Source of the DNA: Candidatus Pararuminococcus gallinarum | GTDB taxonomy: Bacteria; Bacillota; Clostridia; Oscillospirales; Ruminococcaceae | DNA length: 44,118 bases | NCBI GenBank assembly: GCA_904419775.1 | Contig: CAJFSX010000006.1 | Span: forward strand, 1-44,118 | Direction: 5' to 3' | Shown: in pieces, positions 1 through 8,432 of the stretch | Layout: every line of letters begins with the position of its first letter | Numbering within the stretch: position 1 is the stretch's first letter | Made by a program: the position numbers and the translations under genes | Notes under the pieces: generated by a model | What the model was told of the DNA's origin: nothing | The model's input: only the letters and a program-made list of their open reading frames with translations | Databases searched by the model: none

Positions 1-578
1 GCTGCCCTTCCGGGGTCCAATGCTATCTGCGAAAAAAGGAAAGACACCTCTCCATCAGCTTCCGGGGCTCCGATTCCCCCAAGGACTGGGAGTCGGATTT
101 TTCCTTCGGGAAAAAGACCATCCCCTATGATAACCAGGATACAAAAGTCCGGGTTCATGAAGGCTTTTTGAGGGCCTATAAAAGCCCGGCGGTCCGAGAG
201 AGAATCCACGGCCAGGTTTCGCAAGAGTTGATTCACATCTGCATCTGCGGGCATTCCTTTGGCGCTGCTCTGGCCATCCTGTGCGCGGTGGACCTGCAGT
301 ACTGCTTCCCTCATAAGGACATCCAGGTCATCACCTTCGGCTGCCCCCGGGTGGGAAACCAGGCTTTCCAAAGGTCCTTTGACAAACGGGTGTTCAAGGC
401 CATCCGTGTGGTCAACGGCAACGACATTGTCACCAAGATTCCCTTTGCCTTTATGGGATACCGCCATGTGGGAGGATGCATCCATGTGGGGCCTCCCCGC
501 ATCTGGGGCGTATACTCCTTGCGGCAGCACCGGATTCAGGACTATTACGGCTCCCTGCTGCAAAGAATGCTGGGTTAG
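1..578 (+). CDS. Class 3 (fungal-type) lipase family protein, 5' end outside window
   Basis: The reading frame is open from base 3, upstream of the first in-frame ATG at 168, so the gene enters from outside the window and only its C-terminal ~190 residues are visible. The frame before 168 encodes conserved lipase sequence (FRGSDSPKDWESDF, then VHEGFLRAY), so 168 is not the true start. It is an alpha/beta-hydrolase of the lipase class 3 family (PF01764 type). The nucleophile elbow GHSFG gives the catalytic serine. ITFGCPRVGN follows, then an aspartate in VVNGNDIVTKIP and a histidine in YRHVG, completing a plausible Ser-Asp-His triad. The family hydrolyses acylglycerol-type esters; the substrate here is unknown. 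No signal peptide can be judged. A promoter for the next gene starts just after its stop codon. Confidence 0.88.
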   Translation, partial: CPSGVQCYLRKKERHLSISFRGSDSPKDWESDFSFGKKTIPYDNQDTKVRVHEGFLRAYKSPAVRERIHGQVSQELIHICICGHSFGAALAILCAVDLQYCFPHKDIQVITFGCPRVGNQAFQRSFDKRVFKAIRVVNGNDIVTKIPFAFMGYRHVGGCIHVGPPRIWGVYSLRQHRIQDYYGSLLQRMLG

Positions 579-585
579 GGTTTTA

Positions 586-614
586 TTGCGCCGTCATAAA
601 AAACAGGATATAAT
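586..614 (+). promoter_or_regulatory. Sigma-70-type promoter for the PHP-helicase gene
   Basis: TTGCGC at 586-591 and a perfect TATAAT at 609-614 are separated by 17 bp. They lie directly after the lipase stop codon and about 33 bp before the ATG at 647. Confidence 0.6.
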
Positions 615-646
615 AAGGCTGACTTTAAGAATGAGGGTGAGAGCGG

Positions 647-3600
647 ATGTATATTGCCGATTTACATATCCATTCCAAATACTCCAGGGCCACCAGCCGG
701 GACTGTGTGCCGGAGCAACTGGACTTTTGGGCCCGGCGGAAGGGAATTGACTTTCTGGGCACCGGGGATTTTACCCATCCGGCATGGAGAAAAGAGCTGG
801 AGGAAAAATTGATCCCCGCCGAAGAGGGACTTTACCGCCTGCGGGATGAACTGTGCCAACAACCGGCCGGTGTGGCCGGAGAGCCGCGTCAGCCCCGCTT
901 TGTCCTTTCGGGGGAGATTAGCTCTATTTATAAGAAGAATGGCAAGGTGCGCAAGGTTCATAACGTCATCCTGCTCCCCAGCCTGGAGGCGGCGGATACC
1001 CTCGCCCACAAACTGGAAGCCATCGGCAATATCCACTCCGATGGACGGCCTATCCTGGGGCTGGACAGCCGGGATTTGTTGGAAATTACCCTGGAGTCCT
1101 GCCCAGAGGCTGTGTTCATCCCCGCCCATATCTGGACCCCTCATTTCTCCCTGTTTGGCGCATTTTCTGGATTTGACACCATAGAAGAATGTTTTGAGGA
1201 CCTGACCCCCTATATCCATGCCTTAGAGACGGGACTTTCCTCCGACCCGCCTATGAACTGGCAGATTTCGGCCCTGGACGGCTATACATTGGTCTCCAAC
1301 TCCGACGCCCATTCCCCGCAAAAGCTGGGAAGGGAGGCGAATCTTTTGGAGGGCCCCTTGTCCTATCCCGCCCTTTCCCATGCCATCCAGACTGGGGAGG
1401 GGTTTGCCGGCACCTTGGAATTTTTCCCGGAGGAGGGGAAATATCACTGGGACGGCCATCGCAACTGCGGCGTTTGCCTGGAACCGTCCCAGACCGATCA
1501 ATATGAGGGCAGATGCCCTGTCTGCGGGAAAAAGCTGACCATAGGCGTACAGCATCGGGTGGACCAGCTTTCCGACCGGGAGAATGGCTACCGGCCGAAA
1601 GGCGCCAAGCCTTTTGAAAGCCTGGTTCCCCTGCCTGAGGTTATCGCCGCCTGCACCGGGGTATCCGCCGCCAGCAAGAAGACGGCGGCCCGCTATGAGC
1701 AGATGCTTCATACTTTAGGAGATGAGTTTTACATCCTGCGGAAGGCGCCTATAGAGGATATCGAGCGGGCCGCTGGAAAGGGTGTGGCCGAAGGTATCCG
1801 GCGGCTGCGGGCTGGGCAGGTGGAGCGCAGCCCTGGCTTTGATGGGGAATACGGCAAAATTACCCTGCTCAGCCCCGACGAGATGGACATGCTGGCCGGG
1901 CAGACCTCCTTGTTCGGCAAGGAGGAAAAAAACCTGAAAAAGACCCGGTCCCGGGTTTCGGCTTCACAAAGGGAAAAGAAAACAGCACCGTCTGTAGAAA
2001 AGGATGAAAATGCATCCGAAGACCTGCTCTCCGGGCTTAATGAGGAGCAGAGACAGGCGGTGACTGCTACAGAGCCTACCGTGGCAGTCATCGCAGGGCC
2101 AGGGACGGGCAAGACAAAGACCCTCATTACCCGCATTGCCTATTTGGTGGAACAAATGAGGGTGCGCCCGGAACAGATCGGGGCGGTGACCTTCACCAAT
2201 CAGGCCGCCGAAGAGATGCGGCAGCGGCTGGAAGCCCAATTTGACGATAAAAAAAGGGTCAAAGCGATGAACATTGGCACCTTTCATTCCATCTGTCTCA
2301 AGATGCTGGGGAAAAAGGGGGCCGCTTTGCTGGATACTCCTGCGGCCCTGGAGACAGCTGCCCAGGTCATCCAGGAGATGGACCTGAAGCTAAAGCCCTC
2401 CGCTTTTTTGCAGGAGGTATCCCGAAAGAAAAACGGAGTCCAAGGGGAGGAGGCTTTCAGCGAGGAAGCATTTGCCCGCTATCAGCAGCTTTTGGAGGAA
2501 GCCGGCGCCCTGGATTTTGATGACCTGCTCCTGGCGGGGCTGAAGCTGGCGGAGGAAAAGGGGAAAGGCTTTGACTATTTGCTGGTGGACGAGTTTCAGG
2601 ACATCGCTCCTGTCCAGTATCAGCTGATCCGGCGGTGGAGCCAGGGGAGAAAGGGACTGTTTGTCATCGGCGACCCGGATCAGTCCATCTACGGGTTCCG
2701 GGGCTCAGATGCCCACTGCTTTGAACGGCTGCAGGAAGACATGAGCGGTCTGCGTACCATCCGGCTGCGGATCAATTACCGCAGCACTCCGCAGATTCTC
2801 CAAAGCGCACTGGCGGTCATTGAGGAAAACGGGGGTGAGCCCCGGCTGCTCCAGGCCCATGGCGCTGGGGAGAAGCGGGTGCGTCTGGTCACCTCTGAAA
2901 GCGAGCTGTCAGAGGGCATCTTCATCGCCAAGGAGATCGGCCAGATGGTGGGCGGCGTGGATATGCTGGACGCCGGAGCTCTTCTGTCGAAAGGTGAGGG
3001 GGAGGGGACACGCTCCTTCTCGGACATCGCCATTTTATACCGGACCCATCATCAGTCCCGGGTGCTGGAAAGCTGTCTGCGCCATGAGGGCATCCCCTAT
3101 ATTGTCCATGGCCGGGAGGACTTCCTGGAGGAGGAAGGTGTCCGGGGCATCCTCTGCTTTTTCCGGTGGCTGACCCAGCCGCGGGATGTGCTTTCCCTCA
3201 GGGGATGCCTGGGGCTTCTCTGGCATTGCCCGGAGGATTTGTGCCGCAGTGTAGGCGAAGCCTGGTCCCTCCTGGAAGGACAGGATACGGCGGAGAAGGT
3301 GACGCAGATACTCAGCCAATTTGAAAATACCGGCCTTCTGCGGGAATGGGGCCGGCTGGCCCAGGATTTTACGCCTCGGGTGAAGAAGGACAATCCCCGC
3401 AAGCTCATTGAGGCCCTGGCGGAAGAATGCGGTCTGGAAGGGAAAAAGCCGGTGGAAAAGCTGCAAAACATGGCGGTGTTTGATAAGACAATGGCGGCTT
3501 TTCTGGAAAATCTGGCCCTGGGTTCAGAAGGGGATTTGCGCCGCAGCCCTGTTAAGACCTATCACAGCGGCGCGGTGTGGCTGATGACCCTCCACGGCGC

Positions 3601-3862
3601 CAAGGGATTGGAATTTCCCGTGGTGTTTTTAAGCGGCGTGAAAAAGGGAAGCATTCCCCTAGAGTCCCCGCGGCACCCGGTGGACATGGAGGAGGAGCGG
3701 CGTCTGTTTTATGTGGGGATGACACGGGCCAAAGAGGAACTGGTCCTGATAACCTACCGGGAGCCTTCGGCATTTTTGAATTCTATTCCTGGAAAGCTGC
3801 TCCAAAGGGAAAAGGATGGGGCAAAACGACAGCCCGCTATGAAGCAGCTGAGCTTTTTCTAA
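647..3862 (+). CDS. Endonuclease Q-like PHP nuclease fused to UvrD/Rep superfamily 1 helicase
   Basis: A 1071-residue DNA repair fusion. Residues ~1-400 are a PHP nuclease with metal-ligand motifs H7-x-H9, D41/H44 (GTGDFTHP), PAHIWTPH and D220-x-H222 (NSDAHSP). A four-cysteine zinc site follows (C274, C277, C290, C293). This architecture matches endonuclease Q, which nicks DNA 5' of deaminated bases. Residues ~470-1050 are an SF1A helicase: Walker A with K489 (AGPGTGKT), DEFQD at D648, GDPDQSIYGFRG, a TLHGAKGLEF motif and YVGMTRAKEEL. All core motifs are intact, so both halves look active. Two QxSxF sequences resemble sliding-clamp-binding motifs: QTSLF at 419-423 in the linker and QLSFF at the extreme C-terminus. 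The ATG follows a purine-rich stretch. A terminator lies just past the stop. Inference: it unwinds and incises DNA containing deaminated bases, tethered to the beta clamp. Confidence 0.9.
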   Translation: MYIADLHIHSKYSRATSRDCVPEQLDFWARRKGIDFLGTGDFTHPAWRKELEEKLIPAEEGLYRLRDELCQQPAGVAGEPRQPRFVLSGEISSIYKKNGKVRKVHNVILLPSLEAADTLAHKLEAIGNIHSDGRPILGLDSRDLLEITLESCPEAVFIPAHIWTPHFSLFGAFSGFDTIEECFEDLTPYIHALETGLSSDPPMNWQISALDGYTLVSNSDAHSPQKLGREANLLEGPLSYPALSHAIQTGEGFAGTLEFFPEEGKYHWDGHRNCGVCLEPSQTDQYEGRCPVCGKKLTIGVQHRVDQLSDRENGYRPKGAKPFESLVPLPEVIAACTGVSAASKKTAARYEQMLHTLGDEFYILRKAPIEDIERAAGKGVAEGIRRLRAGQVERSPGFDGEYGKITLLSPDEMDMLAGQTSLFGKEEKNLKKTRSRVSASQREKKTAPSVEKDENASEDLLSGLNEEQRQAVTATEPTVAVIAGPGTGKTKTLITRIAYLVEQMRVRPEQIGAVTFTNQAAEEMRQRLEAQFDDKKRVKAMNIGTFHSICLKMLGKKGAALLDTPAALETAAQVIQEMDLKLKPSAFLQEVSRKKNGVQGEEAFSEEAFARYQQLLEEAGALDFDDLLLAGLKLAEEKGKGFDYLLVDEFQDIAPVQYQLIRRWSQGRKGLFVIGDPDQSIYGFRGSDAHCFERLQEDMSGLRTIRLRINYRSTPQILQSALAVIEENGGEPRLLQAHGAGEKRVRLVTSESELSEGIFIAKEIGQMVGGVDMLDAGALLSKGEGEGTRSFSDIAILYRTHHQSRVLESCLRHEGIPYIVHGREDFLEEEGVRGILCFFRWLTQPRDVLSLRGCLGLLWHCPEDLCRSVGEAWSLLEGQDTAEKVTQILSQFENTGLLREWGRLAQDFTPRVKKDNPRKLIEALAEECGLEGKKPVEKLQNMAVFDKTMAAFLENLALGSEGDLRRSPVKTYHSGAVWLMTLHGAKGLEFPVVFLSGVKKGSIPLESPRHPVDMEEERRLFYVGMTRAKEELVLITYREPSAFLNSIPGKLLQREKDGAKRQPAMKQLSFF

Positions 3863-3893
3863 AAAGAGGAGACGGTTTTCCGTCTCCTCTTTT
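3862..3893 (+). terminator. Rho-independent terminator of the PHP-helicase gene
   Basis: An 11-14 bp stem (arms at 3862-3875 and 3880-3893) with a TTTT loop ends in a T-run and begins at the stop codon. Confidence 0.9.
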
Positions 3894-3906
3894 CATAGGG
3901 ATGCGG

Positions 3907-3935
3907 TTGACAAAAATGGGGAAAAGAAATAAAAT
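3907..3935 (+). promoter_or_regulatory. Strong sigma-70 promoter of the zinc uptake operon
   Basis: Perfect TTGACA (3907-3912), a 17 bp spacer and TAAAAT (3930-3935). Transcription would start near 3942, downstream of the ATG at 3936. This excludes that ATG as start codon and fixes the regulator's start at 3984. Confidence 0.85.
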
Positions 3936-3942
3936 ATGAAAT

Positions 3943-3957
3943 TGAAAATCATTTTCA
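3943..3957. promoter_or_regulatory. Perfect 7-1-7 Fur/Zur box over the transcription start
   Basis: TGAAAAT-C-ATTTTCA is a perfect 7-1-7 inverted repeat, the classical layout of Fur-family operators. It begins 8 bp after the -10 box, covering the predicted start point, where a bound repressor would block transcription. The first gene of the operon encodes a Fur-family protein, so autoregulation is likely. Zinc is the more likely co-repressor, given the zinc transporter downstream. Confidence 0.85.
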
Positions 3958-3983
3958 TATTCGGGAGGATATGGACAGCTGTC

Positions 3984-4418
3984 ATGAATATAAGCTATCG
4001 GACCCGGCAACGGGAAAGTATATGGAATTTTTTGCAGGAGAATAAAGACCGCCATGTGATGGTGGACGATGTGGTAGACTATCTGAAAAGCCAGGGTAAC
4101 GGCGTGGGAAAATCCACAGTCTACCGCTATCTGGAAAAGCTGGTGGAAGAGGGGAAGGTCCGCAAATACTTTTTGGAAGAAGGAGCGGGGGCCTGCTTCC
4201 AGCTGGCTGGCGGAGACGAGAACTGCTGTAAGCACTATCATCTCAAATGCGTCAGATGCGGTGCGCTACTCCATGTAGAATGCAGCTTTTTAGATCAGGT
4301 GCACGCCCATATCCTGCAGCAGCATCAGTTCCAGATCGACAGCCGCAAGACGGTGCTCTACGGTCTGTGCGAGCAGTGCAGGGAGACAGGGGAAAAGGAG
4401 AACCGGGATGAAGTTTAG
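3984..4418 (+). CDS. zur: Fur-family metalloregulator, probable zinc uptake regulator Zur
   Basis: A 144-residue Fur-family repressor. The N-terminal winged helix (TRQRESIWNFLQ, then KSTVYRYLEKLVEEGKV) binds DNA. The dimerisation domain holds the metal region (HYHLKCVRCGALLHVEC) and a C-terminal CxxC (LCEQC); the two CxxC pairs form the usual structural zinc site. The frame is open further upstream, but the promoter at 3907-3935 starts transcription after the ATG at 3936. The ATG at 3984, preceded by GGGAGG at 3963-3968, also gives the normal family length. The gene overlaps znuA by 11 bp, so it leads the operon and is probably translationally coupled. Zur rather than Fur or PerR is inferred from the ZnuABC neighbours. 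Confidence 0.87.
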   Translation: MNISYRTRQRESIWNFLQENKDRHVMVDDVVDYLKSQGNGVGKSTVYRYLEKLVEEGKVRKYFLEEGAGACFQLAGGDENCCKHYHLKCVRCGALLHVECSFLDQVHAHILQQHQFQIDSRKTVLYGLCEQCRETGEKENRDEV

Positions 4419-5340
4419 AATCATTGCCTTGCTGCTGTGCCTTTGCCTTACAGCTGGGCTCATATCCGGCTGCGGCGATCTGCCCTCCAAGGAGGATGAC
4501 GCAAAGCTGCAGATTGTTACCACCCTATTTCCACAATATGATTTTGCCCGCCAGCTATGCGGGGACAGGGCGGAAATCACCCTGCTTCTGCCCCCTGGCG
4601 TAGAGAGCCATTCCTATGAGCCCACGCCGGCGGATATGATTAAAATCAATGAGGCGGATCTCTTTATCTATACCGGCCAGTATATGGAGCCCTGGGCGGA
4701 ACAGATCATTGAGGGCCTGACAAGTGACGATGTCACGGTGGTGGATGCTTCCCAAGGAATCCAACTGGATGCCTCTCATGAAGAGGACGAGGACGGAGAT
4801 GGGCACGACCATGCCTATGACCCTCACATCTGGACCAGTCCGGTTTTGGCCCAGCAGATGGTCGCCAATATCGCTGACGCCCTGTGCGAGGAGGATCCGG
4901 AGGGGGAAGGAATCTACCGCCAACGGGAGGAAACTTATCAAAAACAGCTCCAAGAGCTGGATGAGAAATTTTCCACCATCATAAGCGAGGCATCCCGCAA
5001 AGAGATTGTTTTTGCCGGACGCTTTGCCTTCCATTATTTTGCTGAGCGGTATGGGCTTACCTATGTGGCCGCCTTTGCCTCCTGTTCCCATGAAGGGGAG
5101 CCCAGCGCGAAGACCATTGCCCAAATGATCGACATCATCCGGGAGGAGCATATCCCGGTGGTGTTTTACGAGGAGCTGACCGACCCCAAGGTGGCCAGAT
5201 CCATCAGTGAGGAAACCGGCTGCGAAATGCTGCTGCTCCACTCCTGCCACAACGTTTCCAAACAGGATTTTGACAATGGGGTGACCTATCTATCCCTCAT
5301 GGAGCAAAACGCCGAAAATTTAAAGAAGGGGCTGAATTAA
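4408..5340 (+). CDS. znuA: Zinc ABC transporter substrate-binding lipoprotein ZnuA
   Basis: A 310-residue cluster A-I (ZnuA/AdcA/TroA type) metal-binding protein. The N-terminus is a lipoprotein signal peptide ending in LISGC, so it would be anchored outside the membrane by a lipid-modified Cys22. Three histidines sit at the expected ligand positions: H68 (VESHSYEP), H140 (DPHIW) and H209 (FAFHYF); D259 (ELTDPK) is the likely fourth. Between the first two ligands is a short acidic, His-containing loop (HEEDEDGDGHDH), a hallmark of zinc-specific members and absent from manganese-specific ones. It overlaps the regulator by 11 bp and abuts znuC. Confidence 0.93.
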   Translation: MKFRIIALLLCLCLTAGLISGCGDLPSKEDDAKLQIVTTLFPQYDFARQLCGDRAEITLLLPPGVESHSYEPTPADMIKINEADLFIYTGQYMEPWAEQIIEGLTSDDVTVVDASQGIQLDASHEEDEDGDGHDHAYDPHIWTSPVLAQQMVANIADALCEEDPEGEGIYRQREETYQKQLQELDEKFSTIISEASRKEIVFAGRFAFHYFAERYGLTYVAAFASCSHEGEPSAKTIAQMIDIIREEHIPVVFYEELTDPKVARSISEETGCEMLLLHSCHNVSKQDFDNGVTYLSLMEQNAENLKKGLN

Positions 5341-6048
5341 ATGCCATTGATGGCCTGCCGCCATTTGACAATCTATTATGAAAACCAGTGTGCGGTCAAA
5401 GATGTAAGCTTTGACATAGAAGCCGGTGACTATATCTGCATCGTGGGGGAGAACGGATCGGGGAAAAGCAGTCTGGTCAAGGGACTGTTGGGGCTGGTCC
5501 CCCTGCGGACGGGAAGGGTCACCTGCGGGGAGGGGCTCAGCCGAAACTCCATCGGCTACTTGCCTCAGCAGACGATGGTACAAAAGGACTTTCCGGCTTC
5601 TGTTTATGAAATCGTCCTATCCGGGTGCCTGAGCCGGCGGGGACTGCGGCCTTTTTACAGTGCTGGGGATAAAAAGAGGGCTCTGGAGAATCTGAAAAGC
5701 ATGGGCATTCTGGAGCTGAAGAACAAATCCTATCGGGACCTTTCTGGAGGCCAGCAGCAGCGGGTGTTGCTGGCCCGGGCGCTGTGCGCTACCGATCAGA
5801 TGCTGCTGCTGGATGAGCCGGTGACAGGGCTTGATCCCATCGCGACCACCGAACTGTATGATCTGATCGGCCGGATTAACAAAGAGCAGGGGGTTACGGT
5901 TATCATGGTGTCCCATGACTTTCATTACGCTGTAACCCATGCCGGGAAAATTCTTCACATGGATGAGGAACTGCTTTTTTACGGCTCCACAGAGGAATAC
6001 CTGCGCAGCGACGCCTACCGCAGGATGACAGGGAGGGTCGACCTATGA
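5341..6048 (+). CDS. znuC: Zinc ABC transporter ATP-binding protein ZnuC
   Basis: A 235-residue ABC ATPase that powers zinc import. Walker A is GENGSGKSS (near residue 35), the Q-loop region is YLPQQ, the signature is LSGGQQQR, Walker B is LLLDEPVTGLD and the H-loop is VSHD; all are intact. The ATG lies immediately after the znuA stop codon with no intervening base, and the 3' end overlaps znuB by 4 bp, so the three transport genes are tightly coupled. Confidence 0.93.
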   Translation: MPLMACRHLTIYYENQCAVKDVSFDIEAGDYICIVGENGSGKSSLVKGLLGLVPLRTGRVTCGEGLSRNSIGYLPQQTMVQKDFPASVYEIVLSGCLSRRGLRPFYSAGDKKRALENLKSMGILELKNKSYRDLSGGQQQRVLLARALCATDQMLLLDEPVTGLDPIATTELYDLIGRINKEQGVTVIMVSHDFHYAVTHAGKILHMDEELLFYGSTEEYLRSDAYRRMTGRVDL

Positions 6049-6869
6049 TAGAACTACTTCGGCAACTGTTATCCTATGAATTTATTGTCCGGGCTTTGAT
6101 TGTGGGAACTTTGGTCTCCCTGTGTGCGGCTCTGCTGGGGGTCAGCCTGGTCCTCAAACGCTACTCCATGATTGGGGACGGTTTATCCCATGTGGGATTT
6201 GGAGCCCTTTCTATCGCCATGGCCCTCAACCTATCCCCCTTGCAGGTGTCGATTCCCATTGTGGTGCTGGCGGCGTTTTTGCTGCTGCGCATCAGCGAAA
6301 ACAGCAAAATCAAAGGGGATGCCGCCATTGCCCTGATCGCCAGCGGTTCCTTGGCCGTAGGCGTCATTGTTACCTCTTTGACCACCGGTATGAATACGGA
6401 CGTCAACAGCTATATGTTTGGCAGCATCCTGGCCATGAGCCAAAGCGACGTATACCTGAGCGTGGGACTCTCGATTGTGGTTTTGATCCTTTTTATCCTT
6501 TTTTATAACAAACTTTTTGCCATTACCTTTGACGAAAACTTTGCGCTGGCAACCGGTACCAAGGTGGGCGCCTATAATACACTGCTGGCCCTTCTCACCG
6601 CCATCACCATTGTAGTCGGCATGCGGATCATGGGGGCGCTGCTCATCTCCAGCCTGATAATCTTTCCGGCGCTGACCTCGATGCGGGTGTTTCAAAGCTT
6701 CAAAGGAGTGGTCATTTGTTCGGCTTTAGTTTCGGTGGTCTGCTTTGTCATCGGAATCTCAGGCTCCTTTGTCTTTTCCACCCCGGCGGGCGCCAGCGTA
6801 GTGGCGGCCAATATCCTGATGTTCGCACTGTTTTCCCTGGCGGGGGCTATCAAAAAACGGACAGCGTAA
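6045..6869 (+). CDS. znuB: Zinc ABC transporter permease ZnuB
   Basis: A 274-residue polytopic membrane protein of the ABC-3 family, with about eight hydrophobic segments. Family features include the GDGLSHVGFGALS stretch early on and GALLISSLIIFPAL in the second half. It forms the zinc channel with ZnuC as motor. The ATG overlaps the znuC stop (ATGA arrangement). It ends at a bidirectional terminator and is the last gene of the zinc operon. Confidence 0.92.
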   Translation: MIELLRQLLSYEFIVRALIVGTLVSLCAALLGVSLVLKRYSMIGDGLSHVGFGALSIAMALNLSPLQVSIPIVVLAAFLLLRISENSKIKGDAAIALIASGSLAVGVIVTSLTTGMNTDVNSYMFGSILAMSQSDVYLSVGLSIVVLILFILFYNKLFAITFDENFALATGTKVGAYNTLLALLTAITIVVGMRIMGALLISSLIIFPALTSMRVFQSFKGVVICSALVSVVCFVIGISGSFVFSTPAGASVVAANILMFALFSLAGAIKKRTA

Positions 6870-6872
6870 AAA

Positions 6873-6896
6873 AACAGCCGGCTTATGCCGGCTGTT
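6873..6896. terminator. Bidirectional terminator between znuB and the convergent gene
   Basis: AACAGCCGGC and GCCGGCTGTT form a perfect 10 bp stem with a TTAT loop. On the minus strand it is followed by a run of seven T, so it is strongest for the leftward gene ending at 6934. It also follows the znuB stop codon directly. Confidence 0.85.
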
Positions 6897-6933
6897 CTGG
6901 AAAATGCCGCTGGAAGGCGGTATCTTTTCTTCA

Positions 6934-7482
6934 TTAATAATTGCGGAATACCTCTTCAATGTCCTTAGCCCTATAGATGCTGCGGACCTCGAATGCGTCC
7001 TCATGGACGTCATAGATACATTCGTAAATATCAAGGTCCGCCCGCTGGTTTTTGATGACCATAATGTGAAATGCATCATCCTCATGGGAATAATAGGCGC
7101 TGTAAGAAACATTGCCTTGCTGAATATATTGCTTTTCCATCAAAGGATAAAAATAGCCGTGTTTGCGCAGGACCAGTGTCCAGATCTGGCCATCGTCATA
7201 GAGAATTTGGCCGTTTTCATCGGTGGGGGCGTCAACGTACAGCTCCAGGGAGGACTTGTCCCCGCCGGGAACCAAGGCGACTTCGCAGGAACTTTCCAGG
7301 GTCAGCCCCTCAGTATAGGCCCAGCCTTTGATCTGCGGCCGAATGTACTGAGGAAGCACCACCTGTTCCGGAATTTTCTCCTCCGCCGCAGCTTTGCTGG
7401 AAACGGTGGAATAGAAGAAGAAAGCGCCTAGGATCAGAAGAACGCCCAAAAGGGGGGTTGATAATCGTTTCCATGTTTCCAT
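6934..7482 (-). CDS. Hypothetical membrane-anchored extracellular protein
   Basis: A 182-residue protein I do not recognise. A short basic N-terminus is followed by one hydrophobic segment (residues ~10-26), so it is probably a signal-anchored protein facing outward. The rest is acidic and soluble with mixed beta character, rich in Tyr and charged residues (for example DDGQIWTLVLRKHGYFYPL). It has no cysteine pair, lipobox or catalytic motif I can name. AAAGGGG precedes the ATG at good spacing, and a clear promoter (7526-7554) and terminator (6873-6896) make it a monocistronic unit. It is divergent from the DUF4358 gene. Confidence 0.75.
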   Translation of the reverse strand: METWKRLSTPLLGVLLILGAFFFYSTVSSKAAAEEKIPEQVVLPQYIRPQIKGWAYTEGLTLESSCEVALVPGGDKSSLELYVDAPTDENGQILYDDGQIWTLVLRKHGYFYPLMEKQYIQQGNVSYSAYYSHEDDAFHIMVIKNQRADLDIYECIYDVHEDAFEVRSIYRAKDIEEVFRNY

Positions 7483-7525
7483 CCAAGGGTCGCCCCTTTC
7501 CTTTTAATTAAGATTAGCTAACTTT

Positions 7526-7554
7526 ATTATAACGGTCCCTTCGGGCAAAAGCAA
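7526..7554 (-). promoter_or_regulatory. Promoter of the membrane-anchored hypothetical protein
   Basis: On the minus strand, TTGCTT (7549-7554), a 17 bp spacer and a perfect TATAAT (7526-7531). Confidence 0.75.
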
Positions 7555-7654
7555 TGAAAAAACAATAAAAATGAATAAAATATGAACTTTGAAAATAATG
7601 CAAGAAATGGGAAGAAATCAGACACTATGGATTTGGGCCGGCCATTAGCCCGTG

Positions 7655-7682
7655 TTTAAATGGGGGATAAAATTGGCATAAT
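7655..7682 (+). promoter_or_regulatory. Probable promoter of the DUF4358 lipoprotein gene
   Basis: TTTAAA (7655-7660), a 16 bp spacer and CATAAT (7677-7682), about 39 bp before the ATG at 7722. The match is moderate. Confidence 0.5.
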
Positions 7683-7721
7683 AAAAAAGAAGGCTCAAAA
7701 AGAAAGAGAAAGGATTATAAG

Positions 7722-8240
7722 ATGAAAAGAATTTTTGTGATTTGCCTGGCCGCACTGCTGTGTATGACGATGTTTTCCGCATGCGCCAGCGGGGAGAATG
7801 GGAGCAGCGGCAGCGCTGCAAAGGATGAGCTTGTTGAAGGAACCAAGCTCAGCGATATTGTGGACAAAATCGACCAAGAAATCGGTATTGCCATGGCCGG
7901 AGAGGTAACCCAGGAGATGCTCAGCGACATGTACGGGATCGATGACACCATGGCAGAGGACTTCTATGGAAAATATGCCCAAGTTATGCCCGGTGTAGAC
8001 GATGTAGTGATTGTCAAGGCCAAGGAGGGCAAGATCGAGGATGTCAAAGCCGCCCTGGAGAAAAGAAAAGAAGATAGGACGGCCGAACAGTATCTACCAG
8101 ACATGATCAGCAAGGCGGAAGCAGGCAAGGTGGTAGCCAAAGGGGATTACGCCGCGTTATTAATTGTGGGTGATACCACGAAGGACATTTCCGAGGAAAT
8201 CGACAAGGCCGAAGAGATATTTTTAAGCTTTTTTGCATAA
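7722..8240 (+). CDS. DUF4358-like lipoprotein
   Basis: A 172-residue lipoprotein. The signal peptide ends in a lipobox-like FSAC with Cys21 as lipidation site, followed by a Gly/Ser-rich linker. The mature part resembles DUF4358 proteins, which in Clostridia commonly sit next to MBOAT acyltransferases and DHHW proteins, as here. The middle holds the typical YGIDDTMAEDFYGKYA stretch and a helix rich in Lys and Glu. Function is unknown; the context suggests a role with surface polymer acylation. AAAGGA precedes the ATG at normal spacing. The 190 bp gap to the MBOAT gene may contain a second promoter. Confidence 0.8.
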   Translation: MKRIFVICLAALLCMTMFSACASGENGSSGSAAKDELVEGTKLSDIVDKIDQEIGIAMAGEVTQEMLSDMYGIDDTMAEDFYGKYAQVMPGVDDVVIVKAKEGKIEDVKAALEKRKEDRTAEQYLPDMISKAEAGKVVAKGDYAALLIVGDTTKDISEEIDKAEEIFLSFFA

Positions 8241-8307
8241 ATTGCAGCAAAAAGAGCCAAACTTTTTTACGTTAAGAAAATATTTAGGATTTTTTTTGCA
8301 GGCTAGC

Positions 8308-8336
8308 TTGAAATTTGACGGTGTTTCTGTTAGATT
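8308..8336 (+). promoter_or_regulatory. Possible promoter of the MBOAT-DHHW pair
   Basis: TTGAAA (8308-8313), a 17 bp spacer and TAGATT (8331-8336). The leader of about 90 nt before the GTG at 8433 contains no recognisable riboswitch. Confidence 0.4.
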
Positions 8337-8432
8337 TAGAGCTAGCTTTTGCTTTTTGAAGGATTTTTCTTTCGGCGGAAAATACTTCCGATTGAGATAA
8401 TAAGGCACTATATCGATGAGGGGGATGCATAA

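Noticed and set aside
3936-3983. Upstream ATG for the Fur-family gene
   Set aside because: It precedes the predicted transcription start, and the extra 16 residues are encoded by the Fur/Zur box.
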